Assembly: GCA_918797485.1 (NCBI GenBank)
Contig: CAKKNE010000002.1
Coordinates: 2,756,501 to 2,820,500, forward strand
DNA from: Pelagomonas calceolata
Lineage: Eukaryota > Sar > Pelagophyceae > Pelagomonadales > Pelagomonadaceae
Direction: 5' to 3'
DNA length: 64,000 nucleotides
Shown piece after piece: positions 32,518 through 41,255 of this stretch (positions are counted from its first letter, which is position 1; each line of letters begins with the position of its first letter). Made by a program: the position numbers and the translations under genes. The notes under the pieces were generated by a model that saw nothing but the letters and a program-made list of their open reading frames with translations, ran no database searches and had not been told where the DNA came from.

Positions 32518-35094
32518 TTAGTAATCCGCCGCGTACGCCAGCGCGTGCGGCGACGCGGGGCCCGGCGCCGACACGGCGCTCTGGAGCCACGCACGCCGCC
32601 ACAGGACGAATGCCGCGGAAATGCTTCCGCGCCGTGCCATCCGCCGGAGGACCTGCACAGAGGCCTCGGAGCGCGTCGCCACGCCTGGCCGCGAGAGTTG
32701 CGTCCGGCGCCGCCAGGCTCGGAAGTAGAGCGCGACGGTATCCGCGCCACACCGGACCAGGAGCGGCGTCAACTTGACGAGGATCCGCATGCGCGCCTTT
32801 TCGGCCTTCTTCCGCGCCGCCCGCGCGTCCCGTTTTGCTTGCCTCACCTTGCGAGTGAGGGGCGTGGCCTCCTCGACTTTCCGAGGTCTGCGATCGGCGT
32901 CTGCGGTGGCTTTTTGATCGCGCTTCGCCGCGGCGTCCGTGGCTGGGCGAGCCGCCAGGGTACCCACCGTGGCGTCTCTGGTCGCTTTTTTATCGCGCTC
33001 CGCCTTAGCATCCGCGGCTCGTCGAGACGCTAGCGCCTCGGCGCGGGCGGCCCGCGCCTCGTCGAGTGCGGCGTCTCGTTCCGACACGGCTGAAGCGACC
33101 GCAGCTTTCGCGGACGCGACGTCCCTCGCCGAGGCCGCCCGCAGGGCCGCGAGATCCGCCATGGCTCGCTCCCGCGCTTCGACAGCGACCGTAGCTGCGG
33201 CCTCGCGGGCCGTCGATGCAGCTTGGGCGGCGGCCGCAATGGCGCTCGCCGCGCGCTTCTCGGCGGCCGCAGTGCCCGCTTTCGCCCGCGCTTCAGCGTC
33301 CTGTGCCGCGGCGAGCGCGAAGCCGGCCCTTGTCTCGGCATCGGAGATCCGCCGCGCCGCGTCCGCGTAGGCGGCGTCGGCGCGAGCGGCGGCGCGCGCC
33401 ACCGCAGCAACTTCGATAGCACGGCGCCGCGCGTGCGCCACGCGTAGGTTTGCCAGCGCAGCACGGAGCCGGCGGTCCACGCGTCGAGCGACGCACCGCG
33501 CGAGCATCGAAACCGCGGTCCGCCGCGCGGCCGCCGCCCGCCGCGACACAAAGGCCGCGCGGCGCCACTCGCGGAACGCCGCCGTGCAGCTCTCCGCCTG
33601 CACGCGCCGGCGGCCGTGCAAGACAATGAACGCGGCGGCGGCGTACGCCCGCGGCCGCGGCGGCGGCGGGCGCAACGGAAGGAGCCACCGCGGACCGACC
33701 CAGCGCGTGAATGCGCGCCGCATTCGCAGCACGTTCGCAGGTCTGCTCGCCCCTCTCAAAACGTAGAAGCCGAGCTTGCGCGCGAGGTCCCAGTGGCCTC
33801 CTATCAAGTCACACGCGCCGTCGAGCCGGGCCGACGCGTGGTGCGCGCAGGCCACGGCCTTCTCGACCGCCCGCCGCGCGCCGCGCGCCGCGGCGCGGAC
33901 GCGCCACTGGGACCACGCCCGCCGTGCCCGCGCCCGCGCGAGCGCCGCCGCCGTCGCTCTGAGCGCCACGTGCTTGGCCGCTTCGAGGGCGCGGCACCGG
34001 ACAGGGGCCAGCAGCTCCGCCTGGCGGCGGCGCGCGTTAGCCGCCGCCACCGCCGCGAGGCATTGGACGCGGAAGACGCCGTGGCGGTGGATCCGGTCGT
34101 GGTGCGCCAGGCGCGCCCAGGCCGCGCGCCGCGCCGCCGCCACGGCCATGGCGCCGCAGGCCCGGAGCGCCGCGCCGCGGTCCGCCCACTTCGGCCGGAC
34201 GATTCGCGCCCACTGCTTTATGGCCCGCATCTTGCGCCGCCGATGCCATTTCCGATTCGCCGCGACCAGCGCGCCGCCGACCGCCGCGTGGCGCCGCCGA
34301 CAATCCCCGCCGCGCCGGAGGCGGGCCAGCGCGGTGCGCTTCTCCGCGACGACGCGGAACTGGAGGACGCGGAGCAAGGCCCTCGTTGTCCGCGCCGCGC
34401 ATCGCAGCTGATCGAGCGCGCGCAGCTTGCGTCGCCGGTTTTGCGAACGCGCCACGTTGGCGACTGCCGCGGTGACGGCCGTGCACGGCGTCGGGGCCGG
34501 GTTCGCGGTCGCGGCAGCTAGGACCCTCCCGAACGCGCGGAGGAGCAGTCGCCGGCGCCGAATACGGGTAGAGCGGTCGAGGGCGCGCGCGACGGCGTCG
34601 AGCCCCGCCCGCCGCCTCTGCTCCGAGCGGCGCCCAGCCTTGACGCCGCGTCCGAGCGCACGCCACGCGCCGTCGATAGAATTTCGGCGCCAGCGCGACG
34701 CACACGCTCCCAGCAACAGCGCGAGCGGCCGGAGGTCCGATCCGCGCAACGCGGTCCAGGCGCCCCGGAGCCGTCGCGTGGCGGAGGCGTCGACCGCGCG
34801 CCGCGCCGCGAGCACTACGGCGACGGCGGCCGGCGCCGCTTGCGCGAGCCGCGGCGGCGGTCCCGCGGGCGCGAGGGCTGCCCACGTCCGCCGTAGTTTG
34901 TCTTCGAGCAGGCCTTTGAGGAGCTGCGCGCCGGCGCCGCGGCGGCACGCGTCGCGGTTGACCCGCCGTACGCGCGGCTTCTCGAAGTTGTAACACGCCA
35001 CAGGCCGCTCCCGGGCCGGCGGCGGCGGGCAGTTCTCGACGCTGTACCGGCAACGCGTGAGCGCCCGCTCCTTCCGCAGGTGGGCTGCGATCAT
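32518..35094 (-). CDS. Arg/Ala-rich Trp-repeat (Sfi1-like) coiled-coil protein, 858 aa
   Basis: Single exon from ATG 35094. Across residues about 60-560, a loose repeat recurs every 25-35 residues with a core A(F/W)..W(R) and flanking Arg/Lys: AWSQWRVRA, AFREWRRAAF and, near the C-terminus, YFRAWRRRTQ and AFVLWRRAW. This resembles Sfi1/centrin-binding repeats of basal-body and centrosome filaments. Residues about 570-760 are an Ala/Glu/Arg heptad-rich coiled coil. The extreme Arg content (partly a GC effect) and low complexity make homology uncertain. The frame is open over 2.5 kb and its Trp/Phe positions are regular, so I consider the gene real and the Sfi1 reading moderate. Confidence 0.6.
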   Translation of the reverse strand: MIAAHLRKERALTRCRYSVENCPPPPARERPVACYNFEKPRVRRVNRDACRRGAGAQLLKGLLEDKLRRTWAALAPAGPPPRLAQAAPAAVAVVLAARRAVDASATRRLRGAWTALRGSDLRPLALLLGACASRWRRNSIDGAWRALGRGVKAGRRSEQRRRAGLDAVARALDRSTRIRRRRLLLRAFGRVLAAATANPAPTPCTAVTAAVANVARSQNRRRKLRALDQLRCAARTTRALLRVLQFRVVAEKRTALARLRRGGDCRRRHAAVGGALVAANRKWHRRRKMRAIKQWARIVRPKWADRGAALRACGAMAVAAARRAAWARLAHHDRIHRHGVFRVQCLAAVAAANARRRQAELLAPVRCRALEAAKHVALRATAAALARARARRAWSQWRVRAAARGARRAVEKAVACAHHASARLDGACDLIGGHWDLARKLGFYVLRGASRPANVLRMRRAFTRWVGPRWLLPLRPPPPRPRAYAAAAFIVLHGRRRVQAESCTAAFREWRRAAFVSRRAAAARRTAVSMLARCVARRVDRRLRAALANLRVAHARRRAIEVAAVARAAARADAAYADAARRISDAETRAGFALAAAQDAEARAKAGTAAAEKRAASAIAAAAQAASTAREAAATVAVEARERAMADLAALRAASARDVASAKAAVASAVSERDAALDEARAARAEALASRRAADAKAERDKKATRDATVGTLAARPATDAAAKRDQKATADADRRPRKVEEATPLTRKVRQAKRDARAARKKAEKARMRILVKLTPLLVRCGADTVALYFRAWRRRTQLSRPGVATRSEASVQVLRRMARRGSISAAFVLWRRAWLQSAVSAPGPASPHALAYAADY

Positions 35095-35142
35095 CGGCTC
35101 ATCGCGGCACTTTCATCATCGGCTCGCATCATCGCGGCACTT
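35091..35142. repeat. Imperfect tandem repeat at the start of the Trp-repeat gene
   Basis: TCATCGGCTCATCGCGGCAC occurs at 35091 and again, with a 5 bp insertion, at 35116-35142. It overlaps the ATG at 35094 and its immediate upstream region, so it may affect translation start or transcription. Confidence 0.7.
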
Positions 35143-35548
35143 TTCATCGTTGCATGCATTGGGGCTGCCTGGCGACCGCGTTCGGCCGCATTAGCTGCAC
35201 TCTGGACCACAGTTTGGCTTCGCAACCATGGCCCATGGCCAACGAAATTGACGGCGCGAACTCGAGCGCTCCAGTGGAGTCAGGAGGACACCTCGTTATG
35301 CTTCCCTTGGTGTTGTTACCGATCTAAGAGAGCGTCGACTAAAGCATTAAAACGGGTTTTACTCGGCCAAAATCGACTCTTTAATCGAGACAAAAGCCGC
35401 CCAATCTCTCGACCAAGTGCAGTTTCTGGCACCCAGCGTTAGTCCGCAGCTAGCCAGCAGCGGTGGGCAACCGATAACACCGTGAGGAGCTGCATCTGAG
35501 CCGCTGCATCTGACTGCTCGAGCAGCCGGGCAAAAAATAAAAATAAAA
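35143..35548. other. Divergent promoter region (Trp-repeat gene / sugar transporter)
   Basis: About 400 bp with no supportable gene. GCTGCATCTGA occurs twice near 35490-35516 and an AAAATAAAAATAAAAATG leader precedes the transporter start. The bipartite element is absent. Confidence 0.45.
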
Positions 35549-36755
35549 ATGCCCCGCAGCGGCGAGCTCGAGGCCGGGAGCAAGGACGAGCTCGAGACCG
35601 TGGCGCTCGTCGACGACGCCGACGCGGTGCGGCAGCGGCACGGCGCGCCGCGGTCGCCGACGGCCGCGCGCAAGACGACGACGAGCGCGCCGTCGTCGTC
35701 CGCGGCCGAGGTCACGCGCAAGGCGCTCTTCGTGGGCCTGGCGGCGCTGCTCATCTGCTCGTCGGGCTTGTGCATCCGCGAGGCGGAAGATGACGAGGGT
35801 AATATAACCTACGCCGCGACGTCCGTCACCTTATTCAGCGAGATGCTCAAGCTGAGCCTCGCGCTCGTCATCACGCTGACGTCGGACGCGCCGCGGCAGA
35901 AAATCGACGCCCGGACGGCGGCCTACTTCCTGCCCGGCGCCGTCGGGTATCTGGCCGTGAACAACGTGCGCTACTTCATGCTCGAGCAGGTGAACCCGGG
36001 CCTCATGGCCATCGTCTGGAACCTGAAGATCTGCGTCATCGGGTTGCTCTACGCGCTGCCGCCGTTCCGGCGGGCCTTCACGCGGTTCCAGTGGGCGGGC
36101 GCGGGCCTGCTCGTCGTCGGCTCGACGCTCGCCGAGGTCTCCCAGTGGGGCGCGACCGACGAGTTCGGCCAGAGCAACACGGGCGGGACCCTCGGTTTGG
36201 AGGTCGTCGCCGGCGCGCTCGTCCTCACGTCGGCGTCGGCCGTCGCGACGGAGTACGCCTACAAGGTGACGGACCTGCCGCTGTCGCGGCAGAACGTCAT
36301 CCTCTACACCTACGGCTGTTTGTTAAATCTGCTGACGGCCCTCGTCTGGCGGTCCCTCGAGGGCCAGTCCTCGGTCCCGTTCACGCGCGGCTTCACGGCC
36401 TGGACGTGGGCCGTCGTCGCCGCGCAGGCGGCCTCGGGCTACGCCATCGGCGCGCTGCTGAAGTACGTCGACGCCATCGGCCAGGTCTTCGCCGACGTCA
36501 TCGCGATGCTCATCACGGTTGTTTTCAGAGTCGTAGCTTTTGGTATATATATCTTACGTGTTAATGACGCAGGTGACGGTGTCGACGCTGCTCTTCGACC
36601 TCGACATGAACTTCCTGTACGCGGTCGCGCTGCTGCTCTCCGCCGCGTCGCTCGGGGTCTACTACTCGGACCTGATCACGACGGCCCTCGAGGCGCGGCG
36701 TGCGGCGCGTGCGCGGCAGATCGAACTCGTGCCGCCGAAGGCCGACGCGTGCTGA
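35549..36755 (+). CDS. Nucleotide-sugar transporter (SLC35A type), two exons, 383 aa
   Basis: Exons 35549-36517 and 36573-36755 with a 55 nt intron (GTTGTT...ACGCAG). The intron is fixed by the family: exon 1 ends ...VFADVIAMLIT and exon 2 continues VTVSTLLFDLDMNFLYAVALLL with normal SLC35 spacing. After a cytosolic Ser/Thr-rich N-terminus, ten hydrophobic helices are visible. Family phrases include AVNNVRYFMLEQVNPGLMAIVWNLKI, a TEYAYKV core and YVDAIGQVFADV. SLC35A members exchange UDP-galactose, UDP-GlcNAc or CMP-sialic acid for the nucleoside monophosphate across Golgi membranes; the exact sugar cannot be read from sequence. The product could feed the secretory glycosyltransferase at 30-31.5 kb. 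Confidence 0.9.
36518..36572 (+). other. Intron of the nucleotide-sugar transporter (55 nt)
   Basis: Begins GTTGTT and ends ACGCAG; AT-rich core including TATATATAT. Borders follow from conserved helix spacing across the junction. Confidence 0.75.
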
Positions 36756-36903
36756 GGCTAGGGGCGCTCTGTGGCGTCGTCGTCGTGGCCGGTCCCCGTG
36801 ACGGCGCGGATCCCTCTACAGGGGGCCCGCGCCCGACGACCGTTCGCGTGGCGGCGACGATTGTGTGTTAATGAAATTCGCAGATAAGGACTCTCGCATT
36901 TGT

Positions 36904-36917
36904 GCTAGTGTATCGAC
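36904..36917 (-). promoter_or_regulatory. Partial element, copy 11
   Basis: On the minus strand GTCGATACACTAGC resembles the right half; no left half is present. Weak. Confidence 0.25.
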
Positions 36918-37123
36918 TACAACTCCTTATGAGCTGAGGGGAGAGAGAGGAAACGACACGCGGGGTAAGAGGACGATGTGGGGGTAAACAGTGCAGGAGG
37001 AACATGACGGCCCTGAAGAAGACCGTTCGGACCCGGAGGGGCGTGGAGCCCGTCCACCCGGAAGGTGCAGCCGGTCCAGTCGTCGCGCGCCTCGTTCTTG
37101 TGGTTGTTCTCGTCCGTCGCCAT
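36917..37123 (-). CDS. Possible small protein or exon, 68 aa
   Basis: ATG at 37123 opens MATDENNHKNEARDDWTGCTFRVDGLHAPPG, whose mixed, non-repetitive amino-acid use differs from the surrounding GC-driven frames. The second half becomes low complexity, and a frame shift there would read a hydrophobic TVFFRAVMFLLH, so a missed intron is possible. No family recognised; evidence is weak. Confidence 0.25.
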   Translation of the reverse strand: MATDENNHKNEARDDWTGCTFRVDGLHAPPGPNGLLQGRHVPPALFTPTSSSYPACRFLSLPSAHKEL

Positions 37124-37742
37124 GCCTGCGGAGGGCCTCGCGGTGCTCGGCGAACGCGTGATGGGCGCGCGGGGGCGCGGCGGTGTGTTTGAGCCGCCGC
37201 CCGCGCGGTCGACTCGGTCGTCGGCGCCGACCTTCGCGCGACGCGCGGCGGCGCCTCGGGGCCGGCGCGCGCGTCACGAGGCGCTCTCGCGCGGCGGAGC
37301 GTGGAGGAGGCGGCGGGCGCGGCTCAGGGACGCGGGAAGCGCGGTACCTTCGAACGTCGATGTTGTGAATCAAACTGCCTGTTGAAGGACCTCCGTGCGG
37401 CGCTGCAGCGCGTCCGCGCAGGTCGCCGAGGCTCGTCGTCGAGCGCCTGGGTCCGTTCCGTCGCCGCGCTGTGGCCCTGGTCCACCGCGCCGCGCTTTTG
37501 CGGCGTCGACGGCCGCCGCCCCCAGATCGTTCTGCGCTCTGCGATTTTTTTGATTCGCAAAGGGGCCTTGCGCCCCCCGGCCGGGTCCGCGGCCCCCGCG
37601 CGGCGCGGGAGGGCTCGGGGGCCTTGGGGGGACGGGTACTAGCTCGGTAAAGCGCGGTCAAGCGGCTAGCCGTCGCCGCGCCATTGCCTGGAACTGAGGC
37701 CGACGCCGCCGACGGAAGAAACACACAAAAAGACTTACCGAG

Positions 37743-38978
37743 TCACCGAGTCGACTGCGGCGGCGAGTAGTCGTCGCCCCACGTGAGGAACCTCGAGTCC
37801 GCCCCGGGGTCGAGCCGGCCCCGCCGCCGCGCGGGCAGTTCCGGCGCGGACCGCGGGCCCGCGTCGGGCGACCGCTGGCTCGGCGGCGGCGTCGCCGGCG
37901 GCGCGACGCCCAGCACGGCCGCCTGGGCCCGCCCGAGGTCCAGCGCGTTCGGCTGCGCCGCGCGCACGGGCGGCGGCGGAAAGCGGCTCGCGCTCGCAGC
38001 GGGCGGCGGGACCAGCGTCGCCCGGCGCAGCGCCACGAACCGCCTGAAGAACGACGCGGCCGTGCAGCGGCCCTTCGACGCCATCCTGACCGCCTCCCGG
38101 GCCCGCCGGCGCTGCCGCCGGTGGCGCCGCGCCGCGGCCACCGTCACGAGCGCGTCGATGCGCGTGTCGCCGCTGCTCACCATCGCGGACAGCGCCGCGT
38201 GCGTCAGGAGCGTCGCGAAGGCGCGGGCGCGCGCGAGCTTCCGCAGGTAGACGTGCGGGGAGACGGACCGGCGCACGACGTCGCCGTCGACGTGCGACGC
38301 TTCGACGGGCCGCGCCGCGTAGGCGAAGCCGTAGAGGTCCGCGAGGGTCTGGCGCGCGGGCGGCGCGATGCCGATCTCGACGGGCGGCGGCGGCCGCGGC
38401 GGCGACAGCGCCGCGACGTCGACGCAGTGCGCCCCCGCGAGCGGCCCGTGGTGGGCCTTGGCGATTGCCGCGTCGCGCAGCAGCGCGTCGAGCGGCACGG
38501 CGCCCTGGCCCACGACGCACGTGAAGGCCGCGTCGCGCGGGTCCAGAAAGGCGACGGCCGTCACGGCCAGCCCCGCCGCCTCGAGGCGCGCCAGGCCCAC
38601 GGCGCGGGCGCCCGCGCGGCGTGGCGCGGCCCAGTCGCCCTCGACGACGCGGACGCCGTGCTCGAGGAACTCGTCCTCGAGCGTCGTCGGATTTTGGGGA
38701 GTGGGGCCGGGCGCGGGCCGCCGCTCGCGGCCGTGGTGCGTCGTGTCCATGCCGCTGCCGAGGCCGCTGCCCAGGCCGGACGTGGCGAGCGACGCCGCGA
38801 CGGCGTCGACCGAGCTGCTCAGCGACGCCGCCACGGCCTCGAGGTCCTCGTCGTCGCTCGCCGCCTCGTGGAGGCCCAGGGCCTCGATGCCCACGACGAG
38901 GCCCTCCGGGGATCTCGCGTGCTTGAGCGTGTGCTTGACCGCGGCTTTCGAGGTCTTGGTGCGGGCGGCGCGGCCCAT
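37743..38978 (-). CDS. Hypothetical protein, 411 aa
   Basis: First ATG of the frame at 38978, stop at 37743. The N-terminus is Lys/Arg-rich (MGRAARTKTSKAAVKHTLKH), followed by an acidic and Ser-rich stretch with GLGSGLGSG. Residues about 110-300 look folded, with beta-strand phrases (HGVRVVEGDW, AFLDPRDAAFTCVVGQG) and helices (LRKLARARAFATLLTHAALSAM). A very basic helix follows (RRHRRQRRRAREAVRMASKGR), and then a Pro-rich tail. I do not recognise the family. The basic segments suggest nucleic-acid or microtubule binding, which is a guess. It shares the divergent region at 38979-39224 with the plastid Ala/Pro protein. Confidence 0.6.
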   Translation of the reverse strand: MGRAARTKTSKAAVKHTLKHARSPEGLVVGIEALGLHEAASDDEDLEAVAASLSSSVDAVAASLATSGLGSGLGSGMDTTHHGRERRPAPGPTPQNPTTLEDEFLEHGVRVVEGDWAAPRRAGARAVGLARLEAAGLAVTAVAFLDPRDAAFTCVVGQGAVPLDALLRDAAIAKAHHGPLAGAHCVDVAALSPPRPPPPVEIGIAPPARQTLADLYGFAYAARPVEASHVDGDVVRRSVSPHVYLRKLARARAFATLLTHAALSAMVSSGDTRIDALVTVAAARRHRRQRRRAREAVRMASKGRCTAASFFRRFVALRRATLVPPPAASASRFPPPPVRAAQPNALDLGRAQAAVLGVAPPATPPPSQRSPDAGPRSAPELPARRRGRLDPGADSRFLTWGDDYSPPQSTR

Positions 38979-39096
38979 GGTTTCGAGTTGGCGCCTGCGT
39001 CTAGCGGTCCTCTGGCCCAACGGGCGCGTCTAATCAGCACACCAACAGGCTTATATCCACCGCCCAGGTGCGTGCACATGTGTGCCCACGATGCTC

Positions 39097-39120
39097 GCTA
39101 GCGTAACAAAGGTGCTAGCC
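39097..39120 (+). promoter_or_regulatory. Degenerate element, copy 12
   Basis: GCTAGCGTAAC then GGTGCTAGCC: the left half is good and the right half is changed. It lies between divergent genes, 119 bp and 105 bp from the ATGs, so the position fits even though the sequence is degenerate. Confidence 0.3.
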
Positions 39121-39143
39121 TAGCCCTTGCAACGGGGACATAG

Positions 39144-39186
39144 CTTGTTCAGCCCCAGCCAGTGGCTTGTTTAGCCCAACCAGTGG
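39144..39186 (+). repeat. Two-unit tandem repeat upstream of the plastid Ala/Pro gene
   Basis: CTTGTTCAGCCCCAGCCAGT and CTTGTTTAGCCCAACCAGT follow each other directly (about 21 bp units), 39 bp before ATG 39225. Confidence 0.75.
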
Positions 39187-39224
39187 TCACTCTCGGTCCC
39201 CTCTGAAGCTCGCCCCGCGAAACC

Positions 39225-39842
39225 ATGCGCAGCTACGCCCTCCTCCTCGCCTCCGCGGCCAGCGCCTACCCCGTCGCCCCACGACGGGCGCTGCGCAGTA
39301 CAAGCTTGCGCGCCGCCCCCGAGGTCTCGGAGCAGCAGTCCTGGATGATCGACTACATGGCCAAGGCCCACACGGCGCGCCTCGAGGCCGTGCAACGGGC
39401 CAAGGCGGAGGCCGCCGCCGAGATGGAGGCGCGCATCAAGGAGCTCGAGGCGCAGATCGCCGCGGCGCCCGCGCCGCCCGCCGCGCCGGCGCCCGCGGCC
39501 GCGCCGGCGCCGGCGCCGGCGCCGCCGAAGGCCGCGGCGCCGGCCGCGCCCGCGCCCACGCCGGCCGCGCCCGCGGTCCCCGCGGTCCCCGCGTCGGGTG
39601 CTGCGGTCGCCATCAACGCGGCCTACGCGCGGCGCAAGGGCTCGAAGCAGGTCGCGTCGCGGTGGGGGCCCGAGGAGCTCGCGCGCCTCGAGGCGCTCGA
39701 CACGTCCGCCGTCGCCGCGGCGCCCGCGGCCGCGGCGCCCGCCGCGCCGGCGGTGGACGTCGACGCGGCGTACGCGCGGCGCACAGCCAACACCAAGAAG
39801 ATGTCGAGCCGTTGGGGCGCGTCCGAGCTCAACCGCATCTGA
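39225..39842 (+). CDS. Plastid-targeted Ala/Pro-linker protein with two SRWG repeats, 205 aa
   Basis: ATG 39225 starts a signal peptide (MRSYALLLASAASA) followed by a YPVAPRRALRSTSLRAAP transit-like stretch with no acidic residue, suggesting plastid import, although the usual Phe is a Tyr here. A coiled helix (residues about 40-78) leads to a long flexible Ala/Pro linker. Two related 30-residue units follow, near 128-157 and 178-205: each has (I/V)(N/D)AAYARR, a short variable part, SRWG and EL.R(L/I). Linkers of this kind occur in multidomain enzymes such as acyltransferase E2 subunits, but no lipoyl site is present. The repeated unit is unknown to me and may bind a common partner. Confidence 0.65.
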   Translation: MRSYALLLASAASAYPVAPRRALRSTSLRAAPEVSEQQSWMIDYMAKAHTARLEAVQRAKAEAAAEMEARIKELEAQIAAAPAPPAAPAPAAAPAPAPAPPKAAAPAAPAPTPAAPAVPAVPASGAAVAINAAYARRKGSKQVASRWGPEELARLEALDTSAVAAAPAAAAPAAPAVDVDAAYARRTANTKKMSSRWGASELNRI

Positions 39843-40168
39843 GAATTCCTGTTTGCATATAGAATATATACCGTCAGATTCACTTTTTCGGACGTTCGAG
39901 GGCGTTGACGCTCGTGTTGTACGACGCGTAGCTTGAAAAACCCGACCCACCCAGAGCTGGGAGCATGCTTGCAAGTTAATGCAACCGCTGTGTTTTCGTC
40001 GTTGTCAATAGCCATTCGCTGGTTCGTTGACAATTTCATCCCACAGCACGCGGGCGAGAGCTCTGATTAATTGAGCACGGGAAGCGAGAGCTGAAACGCC
40101 TCCGTCTTGCAGAGCCAAAGCATCAAAGCCTTGCGCCGCACAATCATTGAACAACTATCACCCAAAGA
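39843..40168. other. Intergenic region, nothing recognised
   Basis: 326 bp of lower GC between two plus-strand genes; probably 3' UTR and promoter. No element copy or RNA gene seen. Confidence 0.45.
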
Positions 40169-41167
40169 ATGCTGCTCTGCCTCCTCGCCACCGCGCAAGC
40201 CGCGACGCCCACGAGGACAACACCAGCAGCAGCCAAACCGCAGCTCCTCCCGGCCGAAGCCTGGGACCGCATCCGCACGGGCCGCGTCCACGTCGAGCGC
40301 GACTTCATCGACGCGACTCTCGCGCAGCGCCTGCGCGCCGACGCGACGCTGCTCCAGGAGCGCGGCTTGTTCCGGCCTGACGGCCTGTCGCGGCTCGGCG
40401 AGGCAAAGGAGCGCCAGGGCTTCAACCGCGGCGACCGCCAGACCTACGCCGGCGGCTGGGAGGCGAGCGAGGGCGACTCGGCCGCGCGCCGCCTCCTCGC
40501 TGGGAAGCTCGCGGCGCTGCGCCGGGAGGCGGCCCTGGCGCTGCGGCGACCCTCCATGGGCCGTGCCGGCGCCGTCGCGGACGAGCGGTCATACAATTGG
40601 TACGAACCTGGGGCCTCCCTAAGACGCCACGGCGACGAGTTCCACGAGGAGACCAAGGGCCCGAAAGGCTGGCTCCTGCCCACGCGCCGATCTCTCACGT
40701 GGCTGCTTTATCTAAATAAGGAGTGGCGCGCGGAAGAGGGGGGCGCGTTGCGCGCCTACGAGCGCGCGCGGCCCTGCGACCACGCCGTCGGCGCGACGGA
40801 CGACGGCGACGTGCAGGTGGGATGGGTCGGCGAGGACCGCGAGGTGCCCGTGTTTTTTGGGGAAGACGAGCACGGCGAGCGCGTTCTTTATGACGCTTTG
40901 GGGCACGTGCGCGGCGGCTGCGCGGCCGGCGTGGCGGCGCCGCCATTGGCCACGATCGCGGACGCGGGCGTCCGGCTCATCCGTGGAAGCCTCGACCGCA
41001 ACGAGGCGCCGCCGGCGGGCGAAGCAATCCAGGACATACGACCGGTCGCCGGGACCCTACTTCTCTTCGACAGCATCGCCGTGCCGCACGAGGTCCTCGC
41101 CGTGACGGCGGAGCGGCCGCGCGTCGCGTGCACGGGCTGGTTCCACGAGCTGCTCCCCGCGCCATAG
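40169..41167 (+). CDS. Secretory 2-oxoglutarate/Fe(II) oxygenase, prolyl-4-hydroxylase-like, 332 aa
   Basis: ATG 40169 opens a signal peptide (MLLCLLATAQAA). The C-terminal 200 residues carry the double-stranded beta-helix pattern of 2OG oxygenases: YEPGASLRRHGDEFHEE (iron ligands H and D of HxD), RRSLTWLLYLN.EW with EEGGALR, and PVAGTLLLFDSIAVPHEVL for the distal His, followed by RVACTGWFHE with the Arg that binds 2-oxoglutarate's carboxylate. Placement in the ER or Golgi fits prolyl hydroxylation of secreted proteins. The substrate is not determinable. A VHL-like protein, a potential hydroxyproline reader, is also secretory and lies 11 kb upstream; that link is speculative. Confidence 0.8.
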   Translation: MLLCLLATAQAATPTRTTPAAAKPQLLPAEAWDRIRTGRVHVERDFIDATLAQRLRADATLLQERGLFRPDGLSRLGEAKERQGFNRGDRQTYAGGWEASEGDSAARRLLAGKLAALRREAALALRRPSMGRAGAVADERSYNWYEPGASLRRHGDEFHEETKGPKGWLLPTRRSLTWLLYLNKEWRAEEGGALRAYERARPCDHAVGATDDGDVQVGWVGEDREVPVFFGEDEHGERVLYDALGHVRGGCAAGVAAPPLATIADAGVRLIRGSLDRNEAPPAGEAIQDIRPVAGTLLLFDSIAVPHEVLAVTAERPRVACTGWFHELLPAP

Positions 41168-41255
41168 ATGTAACGACTGTTTTGTGCGATTTAAATAGGT
41201 TTCTTAATTGCGGACAGGACCTAGCAAGTGCGAGAGCGGGGGAGGACAACACGTC

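Larger units (their letters stand above)
36756..37742. other. Nearly 1 kb intergenic region with at most one small gene
   Basis: Lies between the transporter stop and the stop of the minus-strand gene at 37743. Frames are open by composition only (Arg/Ala/Pro/Gly runs on both strands). The one better candidate, on the minus strand at 36917-37123, is listed separately. Its minus-strand neighbour runs the same way, so this could also hold a long 3' UTR. Confidence 0.4.

Noticed and set aside
36927-37724. A 265-codon minus-strand frame upstream of the unknown 37743 gene
   Set aside because: Almost pure Arg/Pro/Ala/Ser with no ATG at its start; only the small 36917-37123 frame was kept, at low confidence.
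37743-39020. A longer start for the unknown protein at 39020
   Set aside because: It would begin with TTG; the first in-frame ATG is at 38978.
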